64,000 bases of DNA from Pseudoxanthomonas sp. 3HH-4 (GTDB lineage: Bacteria > Pseudomonadota > Gammaproteobacteria > Xanthomonadales > Xanthomonadaceae), in assembly GCF_006716465.1 (NCBI RefSeq), contig NZ_VFPB01000001.1, positions 1,460,983 through 1,524,982 of the forward strand, given 5' to 3'. Under the pieces are notes generated by a model. The model was not told the origin of the DNA. It saw only the letters and a program-made list of their open reading frames with translations, and searched no databases. This document shows positions 25,527 through 33,510 of the stretch, in pieces. Position 1 is the first letter of the stretch, and every line of letters starts with the position of its first letter. A program made the position numbers and the translations under genes.

Positions 25527-26888
25527 ATGACCGTCGAAACCATCAATCCCGCGACCGGCAAGGTCGAGTATCGTCACGAACTGATGACGGCCGCGCAGGT
25601 CGATGCCACGCTCGCGGCCGCGCAGCAGGCATTTCCCGCGTGGGCGGCGCTGTCGCTGGCCGAGCGCGGCAAGGTCCTGCGCGCCGTCGGCGCCGAACTG
25701 CGCCGTCGCCGCGACGACATCCAGCGCATCATGACCGCGGAGATGGGCAAGCTGCGCAAGGAAGCCCTGGCCGAAGTCGACAAGTGTGCCGGGGCCTGCG
25801 ACTACTACGCCGACCACGCGGCCGATTACCTGCAGGATCAGTCTGTCGCCACCGATGGCCAGCGCAGTTACGTGCGCTACGAGCCCCTCGGCTGCGTACT
25901 GGCGGTGATGCCGTGGAATTTCCCGATCTGGCAGGTCTTCCGCTTCCTCGCGCCTGCCTTGATGGCCGGCAACGTGGCCGTGCTCAAGCACGCGAGCAAC
26001 GTGCCGCGCTGCGCCGACATCATCGGCGAGGTGCTGTCGGCCGCCGGCTTGCCGGACGGGGTGTTCGGCGTGCTGCATATCGACAACGACCAGGCGGCCG
26101 AGGTGATCCGCGATGCGCGTGTCGTCGCCGTGACGCTGACCGGCAGCGAGCGTGCGGGGCGTTCCGTCGCCGCGAATGCCGGCAGCCAGTTGAAAAAGAG
26201 CGTGATGGAACTGGGTGGCAGTGATGCCTTCATCGTGCTGGACGATGCCGACCTGGAGAAAACGGTGGCCGGCGCTGTCGCGTCGCGCTTTGGCAACGCG
26301 GGCCAGACCTGCATTGCGGCCAAGCGCTTCATCGTGCAGGACGCGATTGCGGACGAGTTCGTGAGGCGCTTCGTCGAGGCGGCATCGAAGCTGCAACTCG
26401 GCGATCCCCAGGACGAGGCCACCACGCTCGCACCGATGGCGCGCCAGGACCTGCGCGATGAACTGCACAAGCAGGTGCAGGCCAGCGTGTCGAAGGGCGC
26501 GAAGGTGCTGTTGGGCGGCCAGCCCGATGCATCCCATGCCGGTTATCCGGCGTCGATCCTCGACGCGGTCGTGCCCGGCATGCCGGCCTACGAGGAAGAA
26601 CTCTTCGGCCCGGTGGCCAGCATCCTGCGGGTGAAGGACGATGCCGAAGCCGTCCGCGTGGCCAACGACACCACGTTCGGCCTGGGTGGCAGCGTGTGGA
26701 CGAAGGGCGTGGAGCGGGGCGACCGCATTGCGCGGCAGCTGCAGGTGGGTGCTGCCTTCGTCAACGCCATCGTCCGCAGCGACGTGCGGCTGCCATTCGG
26801 CGGCACCAAGCGCTCCGGTTTCGGCCGCGAGTTGGCCGGGCATGGCATCCACGAGTTCATGAACATCAAGTCGGTCTACGTGGCCTGA
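25527..26888 (+). CDS. sad: NAD-dependent succinate-semialdehyde dehydrogenase, Sad/YneI type
   Basis: The protein is 453 aa. It is an aldehyde dehydrogenase with VMPWNFPIWQVFRF (128-141), base E228 (VMELGGSDAF) and nucleophile C262 in NAGQTCIAAKRF. The short N-terminus and the NAGQTCIAAKR context fit the YneI/Sad group rather than GabD. It would oxidise succinate semialdehyde, formed from GABA, to succinate, the exit of the putrescine route into the TCA cycle. It is on the same strand as the pot genes, 251 bp downstream. An alternative substrate in this group is another omega-aldehyde. Confidence 0.88.
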   Translation: MTVETINPATGKVEYRHELMTAAQVDATLAAAQQAFPAWAALSLAERGKVLRAVGAELRRRRDDIQRIMTAEMGKLRKEALAEVDKCAGACDYYADHAADYLQDQSVATDGQRSYVRYEPLGCVLAVMPWNFPIWQVFRFLAPALMAGNVAVLKHASNVPRCADIIGEVLSAAGLPDGVFGVLHIDNDQAAEVIRDARVVAVTLTGSERAGRSVAANAGSQLKKSVMELGGSDAFIVLDDADLEKTVAGAVASRFGNAGQTCIAAKRFIVQDAIADEFVRRFVEAASKLQLGDPQDEATTLAPMARQDLRDELHKQVQASVSKGAKVLLGGQPDASHAGYPASILDAVVPGMPAYEEELFGPVASILRVKDDAEAVRVANDTTFGLGGSVWTKGVERGDRIARQLQVGAAFVNAIVRSDVRLPFGGTKRSGFGRELAGHGIHEFMNIKSVYVA

Positions 26889-26911
26889 GGTTCGTCGGCG
26901 ATGTGGGGAAT

Positions 26912-26976
26912 GTGGGAGCGACGTCAGTCGCGAGGTTTTGGCGGCATCCTGGTTTCGCGACTGACGTCGCTCCCAC
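26912..26976. repeat. Family C hairpin (GTGGGAGCGACG type)
   Basis: Two perfect 22-nt inverted arms, GTGGGAGCGACGTCAGTCGC plus GA (26912-26933) and its complement (26955-26976), enclose 21 bp. It begins 23 bp after the dehydrogenase stop, so it can act as a transcript-end stem-loop. It is related to the pair at 11377-11525. The rest of the 188-bp gap before the pirin gene shows nothing I can support. Confidence 0.85.
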
Positions 26977-27076
26977 GTCGCGTGATGATCCATGCGTGGA
27001 ACGGATGGTTACGTAGGTTGCCGTTCCTAAGCGGTCATGCCGGTGCCATCTTGTCGGCAGTTGAACTGGAGGCACC

Positions 27077-27937
27077 ATGAGCACCCTGACCGATACCACG
27101 CCCGCCCGGGTGATCCGCACGATCCGCGGCCGACCAACGTCCGATGGCGCGGGCGTCAAGCTGACGCGCGTGATCGGCGGCCCCGATCTGCCGGACCTCG
27201 ATCCGTTCCTGCTGCTGGACGAGTTCGGCACGGACAAGGCCGAGGACTACCTCGCCGGTTTCCCCGAGCATCCGCACCGTGGCTTCGAGACCGTCACTTA
27301 CATGCTGGACGGCCGCATGCGCCATCGCGACAACCATGGCAACGAAGGCCTGCTGACACCGGGCGCGGTGCAGTGGATGACCGCCGGGCGCGGCCTCGTG
27401 CATTCGGAGATGCCCGAACAGGAATCCGGGCGCATGCGCGGCTTCCAGTTGTGGGTGAACCTGCCGGCGCGCGACAAGATGACGGCGCCGAAATACCAGG
27501 AATTCGCGCCCGAGAAGATCCCGGTTGCGCACCCGGCCAAGGGCATCGCGGTGAAGGTGATCGCCGGCAACGTCGGTGACACGCAGGGACCGATCTCGCA
27601 ACCGGCCACCGACCCTGTCTACCTCGACATCGCGCTGCAGCCTGGACATGCATGGGAGTACACGCTGCCGGTCGGCCACAACGCGTTCGCCTATGTGTTC
27701 GAGGGTGCGGTGACGGTGGGCGAAGGCGACGAAGCCCGCCCGCTGGACACTCACGAGATGGGGGTGCTGGGCGGTGGCGACACGTTGCAGGTGCGTGCAG
27801 GCAGTCAGGCTGCGCGGTTGATCCTGGTGGCGGGCCGTCCGCTGCGCGAACCGGTCATGCGGCATGGCCCCTTCGTGATGAACACGCGGCAGGAACTGAT
27901 GCAGGCCTTCGTCGATTTCCAGGAAGGCCGGTTCTGA
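27077..27937 (+). CDS. Pirin family protein (copy 1)
   Basis: The 286-aa bicupin has the pirin metal ligands H65, H67 (EHPHRGFETV), H109 and E111 (HSEMP) in the N-terminal cupin. Bacterial pirins of this type, such as YhhW, show quercetin 2,3-dioxygenase-like activity in vitro, and others act as regulatory partners. The real role here is unknown. GGAGGCACC precedes the ATG at 27077. It is monocistronic, with a convergent exported-protein gene beyond. A second pirin lies at 29561. Confidence 0.9.
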   Translation: MSTLTDTTPARVIRTIRGRPTSDGAGVKLTRVIGGPDLPDLDPFLLLDEFGTDKAEDYLAGFPEHPHRGFETVTYMLDGRMRHRDNHGNEGLLTPGAVQWMTAGRGLVHSEMPEQESGRMRGFQLWVNLPARDKMTAPKYQEFAPEKIPVAHPAKGIAVKVIAGNVGDTQGPISQPATDPVYLDIALQPGHAWEYTLPVGHNAFAYVFEGAVTVGEGDEARPLDTHEMGVLGGGDTLQVRAGSQAARLILVAGRPLREPVMRHGPFVMNTRQELMQAFVDFQEGRF

Positions 27938-27986
27938 CCCGGAGAGGCGGGACACATTCCCGCCGGTGATGCGTCCGCTGGCGTCG

Positions 27987-28445
27987 TCAGTTGCCGGCGG
28001 ACAGCTGCGCGCTGGCGGCGCGCACATCGAGTTGCTGGGCCAACGAGATCATCGAGCCCAGTTCTTCCGCCGAGTCCGCGTTGATCCAGACCTGCGCGTA
28101 CTGGTCGTCGTCGAGTTCGACCACGGTGATGCGACGGGACTCCATGCCAGGCATGTCGCGTCCGCCCAGGTCCAGCTTGTACCAGTAGATCTCCTCGCCG
28201 GAGAACGTGCTTTCTTCTTCGCGCAGGCGCCGTTCCAGGCGGATCTTCGGGTCGCGCGAGGTCAGCATCACGTTCAGCACCTGGCGCCCATCGGCGGTGA
28301 CCGCCTTGCAGGCGATGAAGCTGGCATCGGCGCGCTGTTCCCATTGCAGGCCGGCGTTGGCGGGCAGGGTGGGGCACGCTGGGGCAGCCTGTGCCCACGC
28401 GGAGGCGGAAAAGAGGCAAAGGCAAGCAGCAATCACGGTCTTCAT
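27987..28445 (-). CDS. Exported hypothetical protein
   Basis: The 152-aa protein has a clear Sec signal peptide (MKTVIAACLCLFSASAWA, cleavage before residue 19). The mature region holds two cysteines (ACPTL and FIACK) that could form a disulfide, then a mixed strand-rich sequence ending in an Ala-rich stretch. I do not recognise a family. It lies downstream of aqpZ on the same strand, but a strong hairpin sits between them. The ATG at 28445 is chosen because it begins the signal peptide, while the open frame upstream has no such feature. Confidence 0.75.
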   Translation of the reverse strand: MKTVIAACLCLFSASAWAQAAPACPTLPANAGLQWEQRADASFIACKAVTADGRQVLNVMLTSRDPKIRLERRLREEESTFSGEEIYWYKLDLGGRDMPGMESRRITVVELDDDQYAQVWINADSAEELGSMISLAQQLDVRAASAQLSAGN

Positions 28446-28653
28446 GGAAATCCCCTGGGTGGATCGCCCCGGCAGGCGGAGCCAATTCGTCCGCGTCGTG
28501 GCAGGCCGCGTGCGGCCGCTGCGTAGTCCACTGGCATTCCACGACGTCGGCTGCCGTTTTCCCCCGGCAGTTGACCCGACCATAGCCCATGCTGCGTCGC
28601 AAAACAACGCAAGGGGCGGCCGAAGGGCGACATCCGTCACGCCACGGGTCGGG

Positions 28654-28680
28654 CCTGTGCCCGGTGTTTCCGGGCACAGG
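28654..28680 (-). terminator. Hairpin after aqpZ
   Basis: CCTGTGCCCGG and CCGGGCACAGG form a perfect 11-bp stem around TGTTT, 10 bp beyond the aqpZ stop. It lacks a U-tract but is the obvious end of the aqpZ transcript. Confidence 0.6.
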
Positions 28681-28689
28681 TTGCGGGGC

Positions 28690-29412
28690 TCAGTCGCGAT
28701 CCCGTCCCATCCAGCCGTAGAGCATGCCGCCGATCAGGCCGCCCAGGATCGGAGCCAGCCAGAACAGCCACAGCTGCCCGATGGCCGCCGGGCCGGCGAA
28801 CAACGCCACTGCGGTGGAGCGTGCGGGGTTCACCGACGTATTGGTGACCGGGATGCTGATCAGGTGGATCAGGGTCAGCGCCAGACCGATCGCGATCGGT
28901 GCGAACCCGGCGGGTGCGCGTCCATGGGTCGAACCCATGATGACGATCAGGAAGAACGCCGTGAGCACCACTTCGGTCAGGAATGCCGCCGCCACCGAGT
29001 ACCCGCCGGGCGACATCGCGCCATAGCCATTGCTGGCGAAGGCCCCCGCCGCGTTCGGATCGACCGCGAAGGCCGGGTTGCCGCTGGCGATCTGCCACAG
29101 GATGAAGCCGGCCGCGAGGCCGCCCAGCACCTGCGCCACGATGTACGGCACCAGGTCCTTGACGGGGAACCGGCCGCCCGCCCACAGGCCGAAACTCACC
29201 GCCGGATTGAAGTGCCCGCCCGAAATGTGGCCGAACGCGTACGCACCCGTAAGCACGGTCAGGCCGAAAGCCAGTGCCACGCCGAGAAAACCGATGCCGA
29301 GCGGGTTGCCGTCACCGCCGAAATGGGCTGCCAACACCGCGCTGCCGCAGCCGCCCAGCACCAACCAGAATGTCCCCAGGAACTCCGCCGCGAGCTTCTT
29401 TGCCAGACTCAT
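28690..29412 (-). CDS. aqpZ: Aquaporin Z
   Basis: The 240-aa protein has six membrane spans and two half-helices, each with an intact NPA box: [11 protein letters not shown] and [11 protein letters not shown]. The histidine and the arginine after the second NPA that form the aromatic/arginine filter of water-selective channels are present ([18 protein letters not shown]). It conducts water across the inner membrane. The start at 29412 ([18 protein letters not shown]) matches family length. It is likely monocistronic. Confidence 0.95.
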   Translation of the reverse strand: MSLAKKLAAEFLGTFWLVLGGCGSAVLAAHFGGDGNPLGIGFLGVALAFGLTVLTGAYAFGHISGGHFNPAVSFGLWAGGRFPVKDLVPYIVAQVLGGLAAGFILWQIASGNPAFAVDPNAAGAFASNGYGAMSPGGYSVAAAFLTEVVLTAFFLIVIMGSTHGRAPAGFAPIAIGLALTLIHLISIPVTNTSVNPARSTAVALFAGPAAIGQLWLFWLAPILGGLIGGMLYGWMGRDRD

Positions 29413-29560
29413 GCCAACCCCCATCGGTGTGCGTCCCGTCACATGACGGTGCGCGCACGATAGCGGAAGCCGCTCGCCGCAAGTGTTTGCTTTGCGTTAT
29501 GCCGCGCGCATTCAAACGGCAATGAAGGAAGTGTCACATTTGCGCGGACGCGGGGGTCCT

Positions 29561-30424
29561 TCAGCGTTCGGGCAGGGGAATGAACTCGGTTTCGCCCGGT
29601 ACATGGCCGAAGCGACCGTCCAGCCAGTCCTGCTTGGCCTGTTCGATGCGCTCCTTCGAACTGGAAACGAAGTTCCACCAGATATGACGCGGCGCGTCGA
29701 GCGGCTCGCCGCCCATCAGCAGGCCCTTGAGCGGCGTCTTCGCGCGCAGTACCGGTCGGGTGCCACGGTCGAACACCACCAGATGCTTCTCCGGGATGTC
29801 GGCGCCGTCCACCTGGGCGTCGCCCTCAAGGATGTAGAGCGCGCGTTCGGCGTGTCCGTTGTCGATCTCCAGTTCCGCGTCCGGCTGCAGGTCGACGGCG
29901 ACGTTGAACGTGCCGCTGAATACTTTCACCGGCGATTCCTGGCCGTATGCCTGGCCGGCGATGACGCGCAACCGGACACCCGGGCGCTCCAGTACCGGCA
30001 ACGTGGCCGCCGTGTGGTGGTGGAACTCGGGCGCGACCTCTTCGTACGACGTCGGCAGCGCCACCCAGGTCTGCATGCCGTGCACCGCGTGCTGGCCGGT
30101 GCGGACATCCACCGGCGTGCGTTCGGAGTGGGCGATGCCGCGACCGGCGGTCATCCAGTTGACGTCGCCGGGCGTGATCACCTGTTCCGAACCCAGCGTG
30201 TCCTTGTGGTTGATCGCGCCGGACCAGAGGAACGTCACCGTGGCCAGGCCGATGTGCGGATGCGGGCGGACATCGATGCCGCGCCCGGGCTCGAACACCG
30301 CCGGCCCCATGTGGTCGACGAATACGAACGGCCCCACGCTGCGGGCCTGCAGGCTGGGTACCGCGCGGCGCACATTGAAGCCGCCGCCGAGGTCGTGCAC
30401 GCGGGGAGCGATGATCGTGGTCAT
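29561..30424 (-). CDS. Pirin family protein (copy 2)
   Basis: The 287-aa bicupin has metal ligands H55, H57 (RPHPHIGLATV), H99 and E101 (HSERTP). It belongs to the pirin branch containing DHMGP near residue 37, which differs from copy 1 at 27077, so the two are not a recent duplication. The function is unknown; quercetinase-like activity is one family property. It has its own leader and shares no operon with aqpZ. Confidence 0.9.
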   Translation of the reverse strand: MTTIIAPRVHDLGGGFNVRRAVPSLQARSVGPFVFVDHMGPAVFEPGRGIDVRPHPHIGLATVTFLWSGAINHKDTLGSEQVITPGDVNWMTAGRGIAHSERTPVDVRTGQHAVHGMQTWVALPTSYEEVAPEFHHHTAATLPVLERPGVRLRVIAGQAYGQESPVKVFSGTFNVAVDLQPDAELEIDNGHAERALYILEGDAQVDGADIPEKHLVVFDRGTRPVLRAKTPLKGLLMGGEPLDAPRHIWWNFVSSSKERIEQAKQDWLDGRFGHVPGETEFIPLPER

Positions 30425-30547
30425 GGGGGCGTCCTGATCGGGGTGGGCGGAAGCATCGCACGCGGGGCCGTGGCGCTGGCAGACGATACGGAAACGATCC
30501 GTTGCAGCGCATCCCCCATCAAGGGCATGAGCCGAGGTGTGTCGCTT

Positions 30548-31213
30548 TCAGTCCCGTCGCGATGCCAACCGGTCGGCCAGCCGAGTGGGTTCGGGCAGGC
30601 GATAGCCCCGCAAGGTCCGCAGAACGCCGTCGAGTGCACCCTGCATCGACACCCGGTGGCCGGGCGACACGATCAGCGGATTGCAGCGCACCTTGCTTCG
30701 CAGCGCCCAGCCGATCTGCTCGCCCCGATGGATGAGGGGCGTGCGCTCTCCGGGTGCGGCGCCGAGCGCATCGTGTTTGCCGCACAGCACGTTTTTCGCC
30801 ACGCCGATGCTGGGCAGTCCGGTCACCACGCCGAAATGTGCGGCGATGCCCAGCCGGCGCGGATGCGCGATGCCCTGGCCATCGATGAAGGCGAGATCCG
30901 GCGCGTGCGGCAGGCGTTCCAGCGCCGCCACCAGCGCGGGCAACTCGCGGAAGCTCAGCAGGCCGGGGACGTAGGGCATGGAGGTGGGGACGCGCACCAC
31001 CTCCGATGCGACGGGTTGCAGCGTGTCGGCAGTCAGCAGCACGGCAGCGGCACGCGTGATGGCGCCTTCGTCTTCGAAACCGACATCGAATCCTGCCAGC
31101 CAGCGCGGTACCTCGGGCCTGTCGTCGCGCAGCACGACCTCCGCCGCCAGCACCTCCTGCAGCCGGCGCGCGTGCGCGATGCTGCCATCCCATTCGCCGA
31201 ACAGGGCCTTCAT
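30548..31213 (-). CDS. nfi: Endonuclease V (deoxyinosine 3'-endonuclease)
   Basis: The 221-aa protein has catalytic acids D43 (AGFDVGF), E90 (LLSFRE) and D111 (FIDGQG), the wedge tyrosine Y81 in YVPGLLSF, and the block [20 protein letters not shown], all at family positions. It nicks DNA one nucleotide 3' to deaminated adenine and starts repair. The start at 31213 overlaps the stop of the upstream histidine-phosphatase gene by 4 bp (ATGA), so the two are translated together. Confidence 0.95.
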   Translation of the reverse strand: MKALFGEWDGSIAHARRLQEVLAAEVVLRDDRPEVPRWLAGFDVGFEDEGAITRAAAVLLTADTLQPVASEVVRVPTSMPYVPGLLSFRELPALVAALERLPHAPDLAFIDGQGIAHPRRLGIAAHFGVVTGLPSIGVAKNVLCGKHDALGAAPGERTPLIHRGEQIGWALRSKVRCNPLIVSPGHRVSMQGALDGVLRTLRGYRLPEPTRLADRLASRRD

Positions 31214-31758
31214 CGCGCGGTCGGTGCGCCGTAGCGCTGCACCTCGAGGGTTGCCGGCCGATCGGCATGCACACGGACGATGGAGACGCGGTCGTATTCG
31301 GTCTCGTCCATCGGCGCCGCGACGCATCCGCACAAGGCAGCCACAAGGTCGGGCACGGTGTTGCTGTGGCCCACCACCAGCACGGTGCCAGCGCGATGCT
31401 TCTGCTTCCATTGCGCGGCGATGTCGGCAGCCGGGCCGCGCGCGTAATACGCCTCCACCACCAATCCATGGGCGGTGGCGGCAGGCTGCGCGGTCTGCTG
31501 GGTGCGGCGGAACTCGGTGGCAAATGCCGCGGCGAGCGGGACACCGCGCAGGCGCTGGGCCAGCGCCTCGGCACGGGCCAGGCCTTCAGTGGAGAGGCTC
31601 GGATTCTCCTTGTCGTCGGTCGCCTTCTCGGCGTGCCGCACCACGATGAAAGTAAGCGGTGCTGAAGCGGCATCACGCGGCGGTGTGGTCACGCATGCAG
31701 CCACCAGCGACAGCATGAGCGACAGGGCGAAAAAGCGGAGCAGGTGCGGCAGGCGCAT
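31210..31758 (-). CDS. Lipoprotein of the histidine phosphatase (SixA/PGAM) family
   Basis: The 182-aa protein has a lipobox LVAAC with C22. The catalytic motif is VVRHAEKA with H42, and supporting residues are R-R-T in FRRTQQTAQ and the second histidine in VVGHSNTV. The compact size resembles SixA-like phosphatases, but the lipid anchor places it outside the cytoplasm, so a periplasmic phosphomonoesterase is more likely than a phosphohistidine phosphatase. It is upstream of nfi with a 4-bp overlap and divergent from the cardiolipin synthase gene. The ATG at 31758 starts the signal peptide. Confidence 0.85.
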   Translation of the reverse strand: MRLPHLLRFFALSLMLSLVAACVTTPPRDAASAPLTFIVVRHAEKATDDKENPSLSTEGLARAEALAQRLRGVPLAAAFATEFRRTQQTAQPAATAHGLVVEAYYARGPAADIAAQWKQKHRAGTVLVVGHSNTVPDLVAALCGCVAAPMDETEYDRVSIVRVHADRPATLEVQRYGAPTAR

Positions 31759-31875
31759 GGCGATCCCGGACATGGCGGAGGCATCGAGCGTGCAACGGTG
31801 GGCGGAACCGCGCAAGCGGTGTCCTCACACGGCTGCGGCTACGATAAGGTTACATGCGTGAAGAAAGGGGGCACC

Positions 31876-33426
31876 ATGCGCAAGTGGTTGCGTCGGCTGG
31901 GTATCCTGCTGCTGATCCTGGTGGTGGCGTCGTGCACGGCGCTGTACAGCTACGGAAGGTTCGCGGAGGCCGCGCGCGGGCCTGCCTCGATGTCGCTGCC
32001 GATCGCCGCCGATGCCACGCCGCTCGACCGCGCCATCGCGCCCTTGCTGCGCGAGCATCCGGGGCGGAGCGGGATGGCCCTGTTGCAGGACAACCTCGAC
32101 GCCTTCACCGTGCGTGCCGCCACGGCGCGCGCGGCAGGCCGCAGCCTGGACCTGCAGTACTACATCTGGAACCAGGACTTCACCGGCAACCTGCTGAGCT
32201 ATGAGGCACTGCGCGCGGCCGATCGCGGCGTGCGGGTGCGCCTGCTGCTGGACGACATGACCGCGCATGGCAAGGATTCCCAGCTCGCCGCGCTGGATGC
32301 GCATGCCAACATCGAGGTGCGCCTGTTCAACCCTTCGCGCAGCCGTGCCGGCGTGCTGGGCCGTGCCAGCGAGATGTTGCTGCGCCCGGTCAGCATGAAC
32401 CGCCGCATGCACAACAAGGCCTGGATTGCCGATGGGCGCGTGGCGGTCGTGGGTGGCCGCAACGTGGGCGACGAGTATTTCGACGCCGCCGCGCAGACCA
32501 ATTTCCTCGATCTGGATGCGGCACTCATCGGACCTGCGGTCGCCCAGACAGCGGCGATCTTCGACGACTTCTGGAACAGCGCCTCGGTCATTCCACTTGC
32601 AGCGCTGACGACCGCGGAGGAGGGCGCGCTGGAACGGTTGCGCGAGAACGGCGATGCCGGTTATGCGTCCGCACAGGCGGGCGACTACGTGGCGAGGTTG
32701 CGGCGTTCCCCCGGTGTCCGCGCGCTGGTGGGAGGCAATACGCTGCACTGGCTGGATGACGTGGGCGTGTATTCCGATCCCGCCTCCAAGGGCCAGGGGG
32801 AAGGGCAGGGCCAGTGGCTGGTCCATCGGCTGGGCAGGGCGATGGGCGAGGCCAAGCGCCAGCTCCGGGTGATCTCGCCGTACTTCGTGCCGGGCGACGA
32901 GGGCGCGCGCTGGCTGGTGGCCAGGCGTGCACAGGGCGTGGATGTCAGCGTCCTGACGAACTCGCTTGCCGCCAACGACGTCATGGCCGTGCACGGGGGA
33001 TACGCACCCTACCGGGTACCTTTGCTGGAAGGCGGCGTGACGCTGTTCGAGCTGATGCCGCATGGCGACCAGGACAGCAGCCTGTTCGGTTCCAGCGGCG
33101 CCAGCCTGCATACGAAGGCCTTCGCCGTGGACGATAACGCCGGCTTCATCGGCTCTTTCAACCTCGACCCGCGTTCAGTCAACCTCAACACCGAGATGGG
33201 CGTGCTGTTCCGCGATCGCGGTGCCGCCGCCGCGCTGCTGCGCAGCTACCAGGCCAAGATCGCGCCCGACATGAGCTATCGCGTGTACCTGCAGGATGGC
33301 GCGCTGCGCTGGGAAGATGCCTCTGCGCAGCCGCCGAAGGTGTGGAAACGTGAACCTGAAGCCAGCGCATGGCGCCGATGGGTGGCGCGTGCCGTCGGCT
33401 GGCTGCCGATCGAATCGCAGCTGTAG
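31876..33426 (+). CDS. Cardiolipin synthase / phospholipase D family protein, ClsC-like
   Basis: The 516-aa protein has two HKD motifs: HNKAWIADGRVAVVGGRN in the first half and HTKAFAVDDNAGFIGSFNLD in the second. The N-terminus is a hydrophobic segment ending in VASC (C20), a probable lipoprotein signal or anchor. This layout fits ClsC/YmdC, which joins phosphatidyl groups to make cardiolipin. Other PLD activities cannot be excluded. The ATG at 31876 has a strong AAGAAAGGGGG leader. It is divergent from the histidine-phosphatase gene, and no YmdB partner is adjacent. Confidence 0.88.
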   Translation: MRKWLRRLGILLLILVVASCTALYSYGRFAEAARGPASMSLPIAADATPLDRAIAPLLREHPGRSGMALLQDNLDAFTVRAATARAAGRSLDLQYYIWNQDFTGNLLSYEALRAADRGVRVRLLLDDMTAHGKDSQLAALDAHANIEVRLFNPSRSRAGVLGRASEMLLRPVSMNRRMHNKAWIADGRVAVVGGRNVGDEYFDAAAQTNFLDLDAALIGPAVAQTAAIFDDFWNSASVIPLAALTTAEEGALERLRENGDAGYASAQAGDYVARLRRSPGVRALVGGNTLHWLDDVGVYSDPASKGQGEGQGQWLVHRLGRAMGEAKRQLRVISPYFVPGDEGARWLVARRAQGVDVSVLTNSLAANDVMAVHGGYAPYRVPLLEGGVTLFELMPHGDQDSSLFGSSGASLHTKAFAVDDNAGFIGSFNLDPRSVNLNTEMGVLFRDRGAAAALLRSYQAKIAPDMSYRVYLQDGALRWEDASAQPPKVWKREPEASAWRRWVARAVGWLPIESQL

Positions 33427-33470
33427 CGCCAGGGTCGTACGCGGTCGCGACGGATCGCATCGCCTCACCC

Positions 33471-33494
33471 CTGGAGGGGCTGAAGCGCCTCCAG
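33471..33494. terminator. Bidirectional hairpin between the ClsC-like gene and mfd
   Basis: CTGGAGG-G-GCT-GA-AGC-G-CCTCCAG forms a near-perfect stem in the 84-bp space between convergent genes. The core GCTGAAGC is shared with the element at 16765. It probably ends both transcripts. Confidence 0.55.
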
Positions 33495-33510
33495 CAGGGG
33501 CCAATTTGCA

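Noticed and set aside
4054-26976. CRISPR array
   Set aside because: The repeats are dispersed inverted pairs with no regular spacers and no cas genes, so they are REP-type elements.
28654-28680. Classical Rho-independent terminator after aqpZ
   Set aside because: The stem is perfect but no U-run follows on either strand, so I list it only as a hairpin likely to end the transcript.
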